A stretch of DNA of 8,430 bases from Flavobacteriales bacterium (GCA_027008965.1 JALVDN010000302.1:1-8430), one strand, 5' to 3'; positions 1-7,358 are shown, counted from the first letter of the stretch. Numbers and translations: made by a program. The notes: a model not told the origin generated them from the sequence alone.

Positions 1-1699
1 TACCGGCTATGATTTGTTGTTGTTCCTCTTGTGTTAAAGTTTTCCCGGACGGAACGGCTGCAGATTTGGCCAAGGAAAGCGCCAGGAATTTATTGAGCAA
101 ATCGCCATCCAAAGGCACATCCTCGGCCCAATAGGCAAGCAACCGGTGAAGGAAATCTTTAACTTGTTCGTCTTGAAAACCCACAGGAACGCCTTTGATT
201 TCTATATTTCCACCGGCGTTTGAATCTATTCTGATCCCGGATTTTTCCAACCAATCCTTGTGTTCTTCCAAAAGTTTCACTTCATTCGGAAGAAAATCCA
301 TCTCAATTGGGAAAACCAGTTCTTGAGAAGGAATTTTTTCGTCTTTCAACATCTCATAATACTTGTTGAACAAAATACTGGTATGTGCCCGGTGTTGGTG
401 AATAAGCATCAAGCCCGATGAAGTAGTGGTGACAATATAAGTGTTTTCCCACTGAATGGACGGAAGCGGAACAGATGATGGAGTCTCCGGGGTATTTAAA
501 AGAGGGGAAGAATTAGAATCGGGTATAAAATCCATAAAAGCATCGATTTCTTTTCCGGTTGGACGCGAGAAAGGCTTGGCATGAGGCTCTTGAAAAGGAT
601 TGAAATCTTTATTGACTTGAATAGAAGGTGTTTTTGATATATTTCCTTTGTTTTTGGGGGAAATATGAAAAAGTTGAGGATCGGCATCAAAGTCAATGGA
701 CGGCATGCGGTCGAATTTGCCCAAAGCATGACGTACAACGGCCCTTAAAATGTTATAAACAGTGGATTCATCGTCAAATTTGATTTCGGTTTTAGTGGGG
801 TGGATATTGACATCGATATGTTTGGGATGAATTTCAAAAAAAAGAAAATAGGCCGGAATTTTTTTGTCGGGCAACAATCCTTCATAAGCTTGCATCACGG
901 CATTATGCAGATAGGGACTTTTGATAAACCTACGGTTCACAAAAAAAAACTGTTCGCCGCGTTTGAGTTTGGCCGATTCGGGTGTGCCCACATATCCGTG
1001 AATCCTGACATAATCTGTTTTTTCATCCACCGGAAGGAGTCGTTCTTGCATTTTTTTTCCGAATATGTCACTTATTCGTTTAAACGTATTGGCAGGATAT
1101 AAATGATAGATTTCATTGCCGTTATGAATGAGCGTGAATTCGATTTCGGGATAGGCTAGTGCCACCCGTTGAAATTCATCAATAATATGACGCATTTCAA
1201 CTTGTTGTGATTTGAGAAATTTCCTTCGGGCCGGCACATTGAAAAACAAACTTTTCACGGCAATGGATGTTCCTTTCGGTGTTTGCACAGGCGATTGCTC
1301 AATCAATTTCCCGCCTTCTATTTTGATGCGTGTTCCGGTGGACATATCTTCAGGCCGCGTTTTCATTTCCACCCGTGAAACCGCCGCAATGGATGCCAAG
1401 GCTTCTCCCCTGAAACCTTTGGTTTGGATATTGAACAAATCTTCGGTGGATTTGATTTTGCTTGTGGCATGCCGTTCAAAACTCATCCGGGCATCAATTT
1501 CATCCATGCCCTCTCCATCATCAATCACTTGAATAAGGTTTTTGCCTCCGTCTTTCACCAAAAGTTTGATGTGTTTGGCTCCTGCATCAATGGAATTTTC
1601 CAGCAATTCCTTCACCACCGAAGCGGGTCGTTGAACCACTTCGCCCGCCGCAATTTGGTTGGCTAAATATTCCGGAAGCAGGTTGATTTTGTGTCCCAT
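1..1699 (-). CDS. mutL: DNA mismatch repair protein MutL (3' end outside window)
   Basis: MutL is the GHKL-type ATPase that links mismatch recognition by MutS to downstream repair. The 566 codons visible from ATG at 1699 are open throughout the parts I translated. ATPase motifs are in order: E34 in a KELLENSIDAGA stretch (catalytic Glu), DDGEGMD, and KGFRGEALASI. The FFNVPARRKFLK and DVNIHPTKTEIKF stretches of the transducer domain follow. Next come a low-complexity linker and a C-terminal dimerisation region that runs off the left edge, probably lacking some tens of residues. Where endonuclease-type MutL has DQHAxxExxxxE, this protein reads HQHRAHTSI (434-442), and the downstream region reads LAKSAA around 543-548 without the usual Cys. 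It therefore probably lacks nicking activity. Its start lies 2 bases after the stop of the small membrane protein gene, so it is the last visible gene of the ribH operon. Confidence 0.96.
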   Translation of the reverse strand, partial: MGHKINLLPEYLANQIAAGEVVQRPASVVKELLENSIDAGAKHIKLLVKDGGKNLIQVIDDGEGMDEIDARMSFERHATSKIKSTEDLFNIQTKGFRGEALASIAAVSRVEMKTRPEDMSTGTRIKIEGGKLIEQSPVQTPKGTSIAVKSLFFNVPARRKFLKSQQVEMRHIIDEFQRVALAYPEIEFTLIHNGNEIYHLYPANTFKRISDIFGKKMQERLLPVDEKTDYVRIHGYVGTPESAKLKRGEQFFFVNRRFIKSPYLHNAVMQAYEGLLPDKKIPAYFLFFEIHPKHIDVNIHPTKTEIKFDDESTVYNILRAVVRHALGKFDRMPSIDFDADPQLFHISPKNKGNISKTPSIQVNKDFNPFQEPHAKPFSRPTGKEIDAFMDFIPDSNSSPLLNTPETPSSVPLPSIQWENTYIVTTTSSGLMLIHQHRAHTSILFNKYYEMLKDEKIPSQELVFPIEMDFLPNEVKLLEEHKDWLEKSGIRIDSNAGGNIEIKGVPVGFQDEQVKDFLHRLLAYWAEDVPLDGDLLNKFLALSLAKSAAVPSGKTLTQEEQQQIIAG

Positions 1700-1701
1700 A
1701 T

Positions 1702-1974
1702 TTACCAAAGAGGTATTTCAAAGTAAGATAAAATCAAATAGGTCAAAACCAATAAAACGGCCAAAATAATGATAAACCTGAAACCTGTTTGCATAAAGAT
1801 ATTGGGTCTTTGATGTCGTTTGATTTTTCCTCTGATGCGTTCTTCTATTTCGGCTTTTTGCGGGTTTTCGTGTTCTTTTTTTAATTTTTCAAGCCGTTCT
1901 TTACGCTCATCATAATAGCGTGGCGTATAGTCAAACTTATTGTTTTTCGGTAAGTGAAAATTGAAAAGTCCCAT
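1702..1974 (-). CDS. small single-pass membrane protein between ribH and mutL
   Basis: This is a 90-residue protein of unknown function. The N-terminal two thirds are strongly charged and probably helical (KERLEKLKKEHENPQKAEIEERIRGK, around 25-50). A KFDYTPRYYD stretch at 13-22 looks like the part most likely to be conserved. A single hydrophobic segment at about 66-84 is followed by a short tail ending EIPLW. There is no signal peptide, and the basic N-terminal part suggests a cytoplasmic N-terminus. It lies 21 bases after ribH and 2 bases before mutL, so it is translated within the same operon. My recollection is that small proteins at this position in flavobacteria are sometimes named riboflavin synthase beta subunit, apparently from gene neighbourhood only. 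Nothing in this sequence supports an enzymatic role. That it is a real gene is quite sure from packing and composition; its function is unknown. Confidence 0.85.
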   Translation of the reverse strand: MGLFNFHLPKNNKFDYTPRYYDERKERLEKLKKEHENPQKAEIEERIRGKIKRHQRPNIFMQTGFRFIIILAVLLVLTYLILSYFEIPLW

Positions 1975-1995
1975 CGGTTGTTTTAAAAAAGGAAT

Positions 1996-2484
1996 TTACG
2001 AATTTTTCTTCAGCCATGCCATTTTGATGGCCGCCACAGCCGATTCCACGCCTTTGTTGCCGTGTTTTCCGCCCGAGCGTTCTATGGCTTGTTGTTTATT
2101 GTCGTCCGTGAGAACACAAAAAATAACGGGTGTTTCGCCTTGTACATTCAAATCCTTGATCCCTTGTGCCGTGGCTTGCGAAACAAATTCAAAATGAGGG
2201 GTTTCACCCCGGATGATGCTTCCAATGGCAATAATGGCGTCGATAAACTTATTTTTTTGCATCCTGCCGGCACCATATACCAGTTCAAAACTGCCCGGCA
2301 CATGCCAAACGGTTATTCGCTCATCATCAATCCCCAACCGGTGCAAGGTTTCAATAGCACCTTTCAATAAATTTTCTGTAATATCCGAATTCCATTCCGA
2401 CACCACAAGCCCAATACGCATCTCCGATGTATCGGGCAAATCGGATTCATCGTAATAGGAAAGATTTTTTCCTTCGGTTGCCAT
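1996..2484 (-). CDS. ribH: 6,7-dimethyl-8-ribityllumazine synthase
   Basis: Lumazine synthase condenses 5-amino-6-ribitylamino-uracil with 3,4-dihydroxy-2-butanone 4-phosphate, the penultimate step of riboflavin synthesis, in the cytoplasm. The 162 residues match the usual family length of about 150-165. Diagnostic motifs are visible: VSEWNSDIT (28-36) for the ring-binding loop, VPGSFELVYGA (62-72), IGSIIRGETPHFEFV (87-101) with the catalytic-type His97, TPVIFCVLT (118-126), and GGKHGNKGVESA (138-149) with the phosphate-contacting region. The roughly 20-residue N-terminal extension is rich in Asp, Glu and Ser. The ATG at 2484 follows the upstream TPR gene stop by 3 bases, which implies translational coupling. 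No FMN riboswitch is seen in front of the operon, and no other riboflavin genes are in the window. Confidence 0.97.
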   Translation of the reverse strand: MATEGKNLSYYDESDLPDTSEMRIGLVVSEWNSDITENLLKGAIETLHRLGIDDERITVWHVPGSFELVYGAGRMQKNKFIDAIIAIGSIIRGETPHFEFVSQATAQGIKDLNVQGETPVIFCVLTDDNKQQAIERSGGKHGNKGVESAVAAIKMAWLKKNS

Positions 2485-2487
2485 ATT

Positions 2488-3276
2488 TTATTTTAATTGT
2501 TCAACCTGAGCCAAATATAATTTGGCATCGCCTACAAAATTGGATTGAGGGTAGTCTTCCACAATTTCTTTGAAATACTTTTCAGCCTTATCCAAATATT
2601 TTTTGTCTTGACCGGATTGATAAAGTTCCAACGCAGTCCTACCGGCCTTAAACAAGAACATGGGTGCCGTAAATTCATTATCCGAAAAAAGGGCGGCTTG
2701 TTCAAAGTAATCCAAAGCATCTTCCGGTTGATTCAACTGCAGGAAAGAATCACCAATCAACCCCAAAGCCATCGGACGTAAAATTTCATCCTTAGCCTTG
2801 AACTTGCTCAATTCTTCAATGGCTTTGTCAAATTGTCCCAGGTGATAATAAGAAACCCCCGCATAGTAGTGGGCCAATCGGCCCGAAGGCGTTCCGCCAT
2901 ATTCTTCTACAATATCCAAAAACCCGAAATGCGCACCGTCACCTTCCAATGCCTTTTGAAACAAAGCTTTTTGTTCGTCCGGATCGGTTGTTGCCAGGGC
3001 TTTTTCAAACAAAGCCTGAGCCGGATATAAATCGTTGGCCGCCTTTTGTTGTTTGGGAATCACCACATTGGAGTGATAGTAATAATATCCCACCACGGCA
3101 AGCGCAATAATCCCTATACCGAGAAAGATTTTATTTTGGTATTTCTCCAGGAATCGTTCGATTTTGACAACCAAACTGTCGGCTTCGGTCAAACTTTTGG
3201 CCACCAAACTTTCGTCTTCTATTTTTTGTTCTACTTTCTTTGCTTTTTTATAAGCTTTTTTCTTATAAACCGCCAT
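2488..3276 (-). CDS. membrane-anchored tetratricopeptide repeat protein
   Basis: This is a 262-residue protein with a Lys-rich N-terminus (MAVYKKKAYKKAKK), a single transmembrane segment at about 50-67 (IFLGIGIIALAVVGYYYY) and a C-terminal domain of TPR-like helices. TPR signatures are visible at about 132-160 (RLAHYYAGVSYYHLGQFDKA), 166-197 (ALGLIGDSFLQLNQPEDALDYFEQA) and 224-259 (KKYLDKAEKYFKEIVEDYP). The positive-inside rule places the TPR domain in the periplasm. The layout resembles the YfgM type of inner-membrane TPR protein, which assists envelope protein biogenesis, but I cannot claim orthology. It is the first gene of the ribH-mutL operon, with ribH starting 3 bases after its stop and a TATATTTG promoter element 28 bases ahead of its start. 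Confidence 0.92.
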   Translation of the reverse strand: MAVYKKKAYKKAKKVEQKIEDESLVAKSLTEADSLVVKIERFLEKYQNKIFLGIGIIALAVVGYYYYHSNVVIPKQQKAANDLYPAQALFEKALATTDPDEQKALFQKALEGDGAHFGFLDIVEEYGGTPSGRLAHYYAGVSYYHLGQFDKAIEELSKFKAKDEILRPMALGLIGDSFLQLNQPEDALDYFEQAALFSDNEFTAPMFLFKAGRTALELYQSGQDKKYLDKAEKYFKEIVEDYPQSNFVGDAKLYLAQVEQLK

Positions 3277-3304
3277 AACATATTGTTTCTAAAAAATTTC
3301 CTCG

Positions 3305-3312
3305 CAAATATA
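3305..3312 (-). promoter_or_regulatory. candidate -7 element (TATATTTG) of the TPR-ribH-mutL operon
   Basis: On the minus strand this reads TATATTTG, an exact match to the Bacteroidota -7 consensus TAnnTTTG recognised by the primary sigma factor of this phylum. It lies 28 bases upstream of the TPR start codon. A TTTG lies 12 bases further upstream, which is closer than the usual spacing to the -33 TTG element, so the -33 box is not well placed. It is the only good -7 candidate I see in front of this operon. Confidence 0.55.
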
Positions 3313-3404
3313 AGAGTTTTTAGGCAAAGATACCTTCATAACACAGCACACATCTTTCTTGACCAAGAAAAAAATCCTTCATTGCCTTATATTGAATTTT
3401 TTAA

Positions 3405-3560
3405 GGGCGCCATTTGGCGTGCTCCGTTTAAATCTTGCTCGGCTCAAAGCATTTTTGTAAGTTGCCGTGCGGGGTCTCCTCGTCCAGGCTCGGAGCCTCC
3501 TCCGGCAAACAAAAATGAGCTTTTCTCCATCGCAAGGATACCACTTCGCCCGCCGGCGCG
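3405..3560 (-). repeat. structured GC-rich repeat element, copy A
   Basis: This is one of two copies of an element in the window; copy B is at 7359-7533 in opposite orientation. In plus-strand coordinates the predicted fold is a closing helix GGGCG (3405-3409) with CGCCC (3547-3551). A small hairpin CGCC-ATTT-GGCG (3408-3419) overlaps the closing helix by 2 bases. The long helix has outer pairing 3434-3438 with 3532-3536, a main arm 3446-3458 with 3509-3523, and an inner arm TTGCCG (3462-3467) with CGGCAA (3503-3508). A 3-base bulge lies between main and inner arms. The 35-base loop (3468-3502) matches copy B at 32 of 35 positions, and 3417-3436 matches copy B exactly over 20 bases. The functional strand is unknown; the strand given only marks orientation relative to B. 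The element lies between divergent genes. Confidence 0.8.
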
Positions 3561-3562
3561 GG

Positions 3563-3597
3563 GAGATTCCTCGTCGCTTCGCTCCATCGGAATGACA
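3563..3597 (-). repeat. flavobacterial intergenic repeat, copy 1
   Basis: On the minus strand it begins TGTCATTCCGATGGAGCGAA and ends GAGGAATCTC. This fits the TGTCATTTCGA...GAGAAATCTC short repeat that I associate with intergenic regions of flavobacteria. It abuts the end of structured element A and faces copy 2 across a spacer of about 28 bases. Confidence 0.6.
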
Positions 3598-3625
3598 TGC
3601 TACTACTGATTTTATTGAAGGAGAG

Positions 3626-3667
3626 TGTCATTTCGAAGGCGTTGCGAAGCAACAACTGAGAAATCTC
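3626..3667 (+). repeat. flavobacterial intergenic repeat, copy 2
   Basis: It begins TGTCATTTCGAAGG and ends ACTGAGAAATCTC. The centre carries a perfect small hairpin, GTTGC-GAA-GCAAC, at 3641-3653. Its orientation is opposite to copies 1 and 3, so the outer bases can pair with either neighbour. Confidence 0.65.
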
Positions 3668-3688
3668 AATAACTTTAGCGTGTAAAAA

Positions 3689-3715
3689 AGATTTCTCTCT
3701 TCGTTTGAAATAACA
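3689..3715 (-). repeat. flavobacterial intergenic repeat, copy 3 (short, degenerate)
   Basis: On the minus strand it reads TGTTATTTCAAACGAAGAGA and ends GAAATCT. This is a shortened, diverged version of copies 1 and 2. It forms an inverted pair with copy 2 at about 20 bases distance. Confidence 0.5.
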
Positions 3716-3852
3716 GAAAAACGAAGTTTTTCCTTTACTCTTCAATAACTCAATTACGCACTTCATTGAACGAATAGCGCATTTTATTGAATACACTTTT
3801 CAAACCCGGTTTTAGGCTCCATTATTGATGTAACTTACTTAAAATAAACGAC
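3716..3852. other. AT-rich leader with no recognised gene
   Basis: This is the rest of the 576-base intergenic gap, ahead of the lipoprotein start. I see no open frame of coding character, no tRNA and no strong hairpin. A short ATTTTATTGAA string at 3781-3791 also occurs at about 3609-3619. The promoter of the lipoprotein-LRR unit should lie here, but no clear TAnnTTTG element is present. Confidence 0.5.
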
Positions 3853-4539
3853 ATGAAAAATTTACTTATGCTCACCTTAATCTCTTTTGCAATCATCGCT
3901 TGCGACAACAATGATGACACGCAAAACAACCCGCAAAACCCGGCAGACGGATTTCAAACCGGAAACACTTTTTATGAAACCCCCAACGCATACATATGCA
4001 TAGATCAAGCAGACAGGGATAATGATAATCATCCCGATTACTATACCTTCTTCTTCACCGATGGACGTATCACGGATACCTACGGAGACCTGGGAATAGG
4101 TTTTGCCTATGCCTATTCCACCAATACCACACGATTAGTAAAACTTCAAATTTTTGAAAGTGATAATCCTTCATTGACCACCGGTCCTCTAACTGCAGGC
4201 AATACTTATCAAGTTTCAACCGGTTTTACACCCATCATCAACGGTTTGGGGGTCACCAAAGCCGGATTTTCAAAGGATTCGTTTATCAGTTATAACCTGC
4301 AACCCGGCACCACCGTCTATGGCACGGAAAACGGCTTTGATTTCACCGGCATGCCCGAAGTAATCGGCATTTGGCACTACCCGGGCAATACCCCGCCCAC
4401 TATCACCATTCAAACCATAAATGTTGACAATAACAATCCCGCCAACAGCACCATCAGTGTGGATTATAGCTTCACGGACTCCTTCGGTACTACCTTTACG
4501 GGACACTATGAAGGCACATTGGGAATCATTTTAGACTAA
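3853..4539 (+). CDS. putative surface lipoprotein of unknown function
   Basis: This is a 228-residue protein. Residues 1-17 form a lipoprotein signal with lipobox IIAC, so Cys17 should be lipidated. The mature start is C-D-N-N-D-D. Acidic residues right after the Cys resemble the export signal that sends Bacteroidota lipoproteins to the cell surface, so surface exposure is a fair inference. Residues 54-62 read DRDNDNHPD, which fits the DxDxDxxxD spacing of a calcium-binding loop. The rest is Thr, Asn and Gly rich with alternating hydrophobic residues, suggesting a beta-sandwich. I recognise no named family. The ATG at 3853 is chosen because it gives an intact signal peptide. The stop lies 26 bases ahead of the LRR protein start with no terminator between, so the two are probably co-transcribed and may act together at the surface. 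Confidence 0.88.
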   Translation: MKNLLMLTLISFAIIACDNNDDTQNNPQNPADGFQTGNTFYETPNAYICIDQADRDNDNHPDYYTFFFTDGRITDTYGDLGIGFAYAYSTNTTRLVKLQIFESDNPSLTTGPLTAGNTYQVSTGFTPIINGLGVTKAGFSKDSFISYNLQPGTTVYGTENGFDFTGMPEVIGIWHYPGNTPPTITIQTINVDNNNPANSTISVDYSFTDSFGTTFTGHYEGTLGIILD

Positions 4540-4565
4540 CAAATCACTTTTAAAACAATAAAACG

Positions 4566-6653
4566 ATGAAAAACAATTACTTGAACGCCTTATGGTTGAG
4601 TTTAATATTTTTTTTGAGCTTAAACGCTTTAACGGCACAACAAACTTACGTGCCGGATAACAATTTTGAAAACTATCTGGAAACCCACGATGCCAACGGC
4701 AACACCGTTCCGGTTGGCGACCCGAACAGTATGGGTAATGGTGTTGCTAATGATGATTATGTAACGACAGCCAATATCAGTAGCGTTACAAATCTTGATG
4801 TTCACAATCAAAACATTTCCGATTTGACAGGTATTGAAGATTTTGCCGCTTTGGAAATATTGAACTGTGCCCAAAACCAACTTACCGGATTGGATATAAG
4901 CCAAAATACTTCCTTAACTAATCTTACTTGCTATTCCAATCAGCTAACAAGTTTAAACACCTCCCAGAATACAGCCCTGAACTTTCTACATTGCGGACAT
5001 AATCAATTAACAAATTTGGATGTTACGCAAAATCTCTCCCTAAACTATTTGGTTTTCGGACATAATAATATTTCCGATATTGATTTGAGTAATAATCAAC
5101 AGTTGCTTTATCTGGGTGTTTACGATAACCCGCTTAATAATATTGATTTTACAAATATTACCGCCTTAAATGTTTTGGAATGCTGGAATACTAACTTCAC
5201 TGAACTCGATTTACATTTGCAACAAAACCTCACATCACTCAGGTGCAGTTTTAATCCGAACCTGACTGAATTAAATATCCAAACCGGAAATAACACTTCC
5301 ATATCCTATTTTGAAACCCTTTCCACCCCTAACTTGACTTGTATTCAAGTGGACGATCCTGCATACAGCACGGCCAATTGGACCGATATTGACCCGGCCA
5401 ATCAGTTCAGCACGAATTGTCATTACAATGAAACCTATGTGCCGGATGACAATTTTGAAAACTATCTGGAAACACATCAGGCCAACGGCACATCAACTTT
5501 TCTCGGTGATCCTTATAGCATGGGTAACGGAATTGCAAATGATGATTATGTAACCACATCTAAAATTAATACAGTCACAAAATTGAATGTTCAAAACGAG
5601 CAAATATCCGATTTAACGGGCATCGAAGATTTTACGGCCTTAATCAGGCTTGATGCGAGCATGAATCCTTTAACCATTTATAATTTCAGCCAAAACATTC
5701 AATTGCAAAGGTTGAAATTGTATGCTTGTTCGCTTTCAGCCATTGACTTGTCTGCCAATGTAAATTTAACTGAATTACAATTATTTGACAATCAGTTCAG
5801 TACTATCGATATTTCCAATTTAACCTTATTGGAAAAATTAAGTATAGATGATAATCTTTTAAATTCGTTGGATATAACAAATAATAGCTTACTTAATTTT
5901 CTTTCATGTTCTGGAAATCAATTAAATCAGATAGACTTAAGTCAAAATACGGCCTTACTTGTTTTGAGTGTAGGACAAAATCAATTAACAAATTTGGATT
6001 TGAGTAATAATACTTTATTGCAAGATTTGTCATGTGAAAATAATTTGCTTACCCAGTTAGATATTTCACAAAATCCCGCGCTCGAAAAAATTTGGTGTCA
6101 TGATAATCAATTGACCGGTTTGGATGCAAGCTCAAATCCTCAACTCTGGTTTTTATATTGCTTCAACAATCAATTGACCGATTTGAATGTGGCCAACGGA
6201 AATAATACGGCCTTTATCAATTTCCCTTGCCGTCCGGCGAATAATGCTTCCAACGGATGTCCGTCTTTTTTGGCCACCGGCAATCCCAACCTGACCTGTG
6301 TTTTTGTGGATGATAAAGCCTACATGAATGCCAATTGGCCCAACGCCATTGATGCTACGGCTACTTATGTGGAAACCCAAGCGGAATGTAATGCACTTGA
6401 TGTGGAAAACATTTCTACGGGACAAACTTTGAAAATTTTACCCAATCCGGCCCAAAACCGTTTCCGGGTTGAATACAGCGGTGATTTTGAAAATACACAA
6501 TTGCGTATTTACAATATGGAAGGAAGATTGGTTTATCAAACTTCATCCGTACAGGAACCCGTTGATGTGGGTCATCTAAAGGACGGAGTATATCTGGTGG
6601 AATTGAAAAATGAAAACCAAGCTGTTATCCAAAAACTTGTTATTGCACACTGA
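4566..6653 (+). CDS. secreted two-module leucine-rich-repeat protein with T9SS sorting domain
   Basis: This is a 695-residue protein. A signal peptide spans about 1-24 (cleavage near LTA/Q). Module 1 (about 26-285) begins TYVPDNNFENYLETHDANG, then has seven LRRs of exactly 21 residues from 95 and a cap PNLTCIQVDDPAY ending in Cys285. Module 2 (about 290-608) begins TYVPDDNFENYLETHQANG, has nine 21-residue LRRs from 358 to 546, and ends with a related cap NPNLTCVFVDDKAY and Cys608. The repeats follow LxxLxCxxNQLTxLDxSxN, internalin-like and common in Bacteroidota. The C-terminal about 75 residues (LKILPNPAQNRFRV to QKLVIAH) are a type A T9SS sorting domain. The protein should cross the outer membrane by T9SS and be released or surface-attached. 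Such LRR proteins usually bind proteins or glycans; the ligand here is unknown. It follows the lipoprotein gene by 26 bases and is closed by a terminator at 6676. Confidence 0.95.
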   Translation: MKNNYLNALWLSLIFFLSLNALTAQQTYVPDNNFENYLETHDANGNTVPVGDPNSMGNGVANDDYVTTANISSVTNLDVHNQNISDLTGIEDFAALEILNCAQNQLTGLDISQNTSLTNLTCYSNQLTSLNTSQNTALNFLHCGHNQLTNLDVTQNLSLNYLVFGHNNISDIDLSNNQQLLYLGVYDNPLNNIDFTNITALNVLECWNTNFTELDLHLQQNLTSLRCSFNPNLTELNIQTGNNTSISYFETLSTPNLTCIQVDDPAYSTANWTDIDPANQFSTNCHYNETYVPDDNFENYLETHQANGTSTFLGDPYSMGNGIANDDYVTTSKINTVTKLNVQNEQISDLTGIEDFTALIRLDASMNPLTIYNFSQNIQLQRLKLYACSLSAIDLSANVNLTELQLFDNQFSTIDISNLTLLEKLSIDDNLLNSLDITNNSLLNFLSCSGNQLNQIDLSQNTALLVLSVGQNQLTNLDLSNNTLLQDLSCENNLLTQLDISQNPALEKIWCHDNQLTGLDASSNPQLWFLYCFNNQLTDLNVANGNNTAFINFPCRPANNASNGCPSFLATGNPNLTCVFVDDKAYMNANWPNAIDATATYVETQAECNALDVENISTGQTLKILPNPAQNRFRVEYSGDFENTQLRIYNMEGRLVYQTSSVQEPVDVGHLKDGVYLVELKNENQAVIQKLVIAH

Positions 6654-6675
6654 TTGGGTCCGTAATAAAAACAAA

Positions 6676-6705
6676 AAAGGTTTCTCAGCAGGGAAGCCTT
6701 TTTTT
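6676..6705 (+). terminator. intrinsic terminator after the LRR gene
   Basis: A stem is formed by AAAGGTTTC and GGAAGCCTTT with one G-U pair, around a short loop, and is followed by a run of seven T. It lies 22 bases after the LRR stop, ends the lipoprotein-LRR unit, and leaves the PEBP gene to its own promoter. Confidence 0.85.
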
Positions 6706-6742
6706 ATTCTTTTTTTGTATTTTTAAATAAAACCCGGTTGAT

Positions 6743-7300
6743 ATGAAAACTAAAATCCGGTTGGGCGGCATGTTTATTTGGGTTTTTATGCAATTATCCA
6801 TAGCCCAAAACCATACTTTTACGCTCACCTCTCCTGATTTGGGCGGACAATTCAGCTTGAAACAGGTGTATGACAAATTCGATTGCGGCGGAGCAAACAT
6901 TTCGCCGCATCTAGTGTGGAAAAATGCACCCGAAGGGACCCAAAGTTTTGCCGTAACCATGTTTGATCCGGATGCACCTACGGGAAGCGGTTGGTGGCAT
7001 TGGTTGATTTTCAATATTCCGGCCGACATGCATGAATTATCCGCCGGAGCAGGCAACCCGCAATTAAAATTGTTGCCTCCCGGGGTGGTGCAGAGTATTA
7101 ACGATTACGGCGAATACGGATATGGAGGCCCGTGTCCGCCTAAGGGTGACAAGGCGCATCGTTATATTATCACGGTGTATGCGTTGAAAACGGATAAATT
7201 GGATTTGAACAAAGACAGCCGGCCGGCCACGGTGGGATTTTATTTGAACCGTTATGCCTTGGCCAAGGCAAGCATCATGGCTTATTATCAACGGAAATAA
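6743..7300 (+). CDS. exported YbhB/YbcL family (PEBP, Raf kinase inhibitor-like) protein
   Basis: This is a 185-residue member of the phosphatidylethanolamine-binding protein superfamily. Residues 1-21 look like a signal peptide (cleavage near SIA/Q), so the mature protein is periplasmic or secreted. Family motifs are clear: ANISPHLVWKNAPEGTQSFA (51-70), DPDAPTGSGWWHWLIFNIP (75-93), GYGGPCPPKGDKAHRY (126-141) and a C-terminal YALAKASIMAYYQRK helix. The Asp, His and GGPCPP residues line the anion-binding pocket in known PEBPs. The bacterial role is not settled for most members, and the ligand cannot be told from sequence. The length is normal for the family plus a signal peptide. It stands alone between the LRR terminator and structured element B, and converges with the DUF4139 gene. 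Confidence 0.95.
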   Translation: MKTKIRLGGMFIWVFMQLSIAQNHTFTLTSPDLGGQFSLKQVYDKFDCGGANISPHLVWKNAPEGTQSFAVTMFDPDAPTGSGWWHWLIFNIPADMHELSAGAGNPQLKLLPPGVVQSINDYGEYGYGGPCPPKGDKAHRYIITVYALKTDKLDLNKDSRPATVGFYLNRYALAKASIMAYYQRK

Positions 7301-7358
7301 TGAAGTAAACAAGGCTATTTTTTGTTCTTTTATGCTTGGATGCTATTCCGGTTTGTTT

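Noticed and set aside
1212..1532. Plus-strand frames inside the mutL region, including those at 800-1102 and 1424-1666
   Set aside because: They are antisense to clearly conserved MutL motifs and have no features of their own.
1702..1974. Naming the 90-residue protein a riboflavin synthase subunit
   Set aside because: It has a membrane segment and a charged helix but no lumazine or riboflavin synthase motif. ribH next to it already provides lumazine synthase.
3046..3609. 187-codon plus-strand frame over the TPR gene start and element A
   Set aside because: Half of it is antisense to the TPR gene and the rest crosses structured element A. The composition is not protein-like.
3428..3796. 122-codon minus-strand frame across element A and the short repeats
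   Set aside because: The apparent coding sequence is made of repeat DNA. Copy B carries an insertion-free loop, but its flanks are not kept in the same frame, so no protein selection is visible.
3831..3838. TAACTTAC as a -7 promoter box for the lipoprotein gene
   Set aside because: It matches TAnnTTTG only at TA and the first two T, and has no well-placed TTG upstream. It is too weak to list.
6718..6725. TATTTTTA as a -7 promoter box for the PEBP gene
   Set aside because: It has seven of eight matches to TAnnTTTG but lies in a T-rich terminator tail where such matches are expected by chance, with no clear -33 box.
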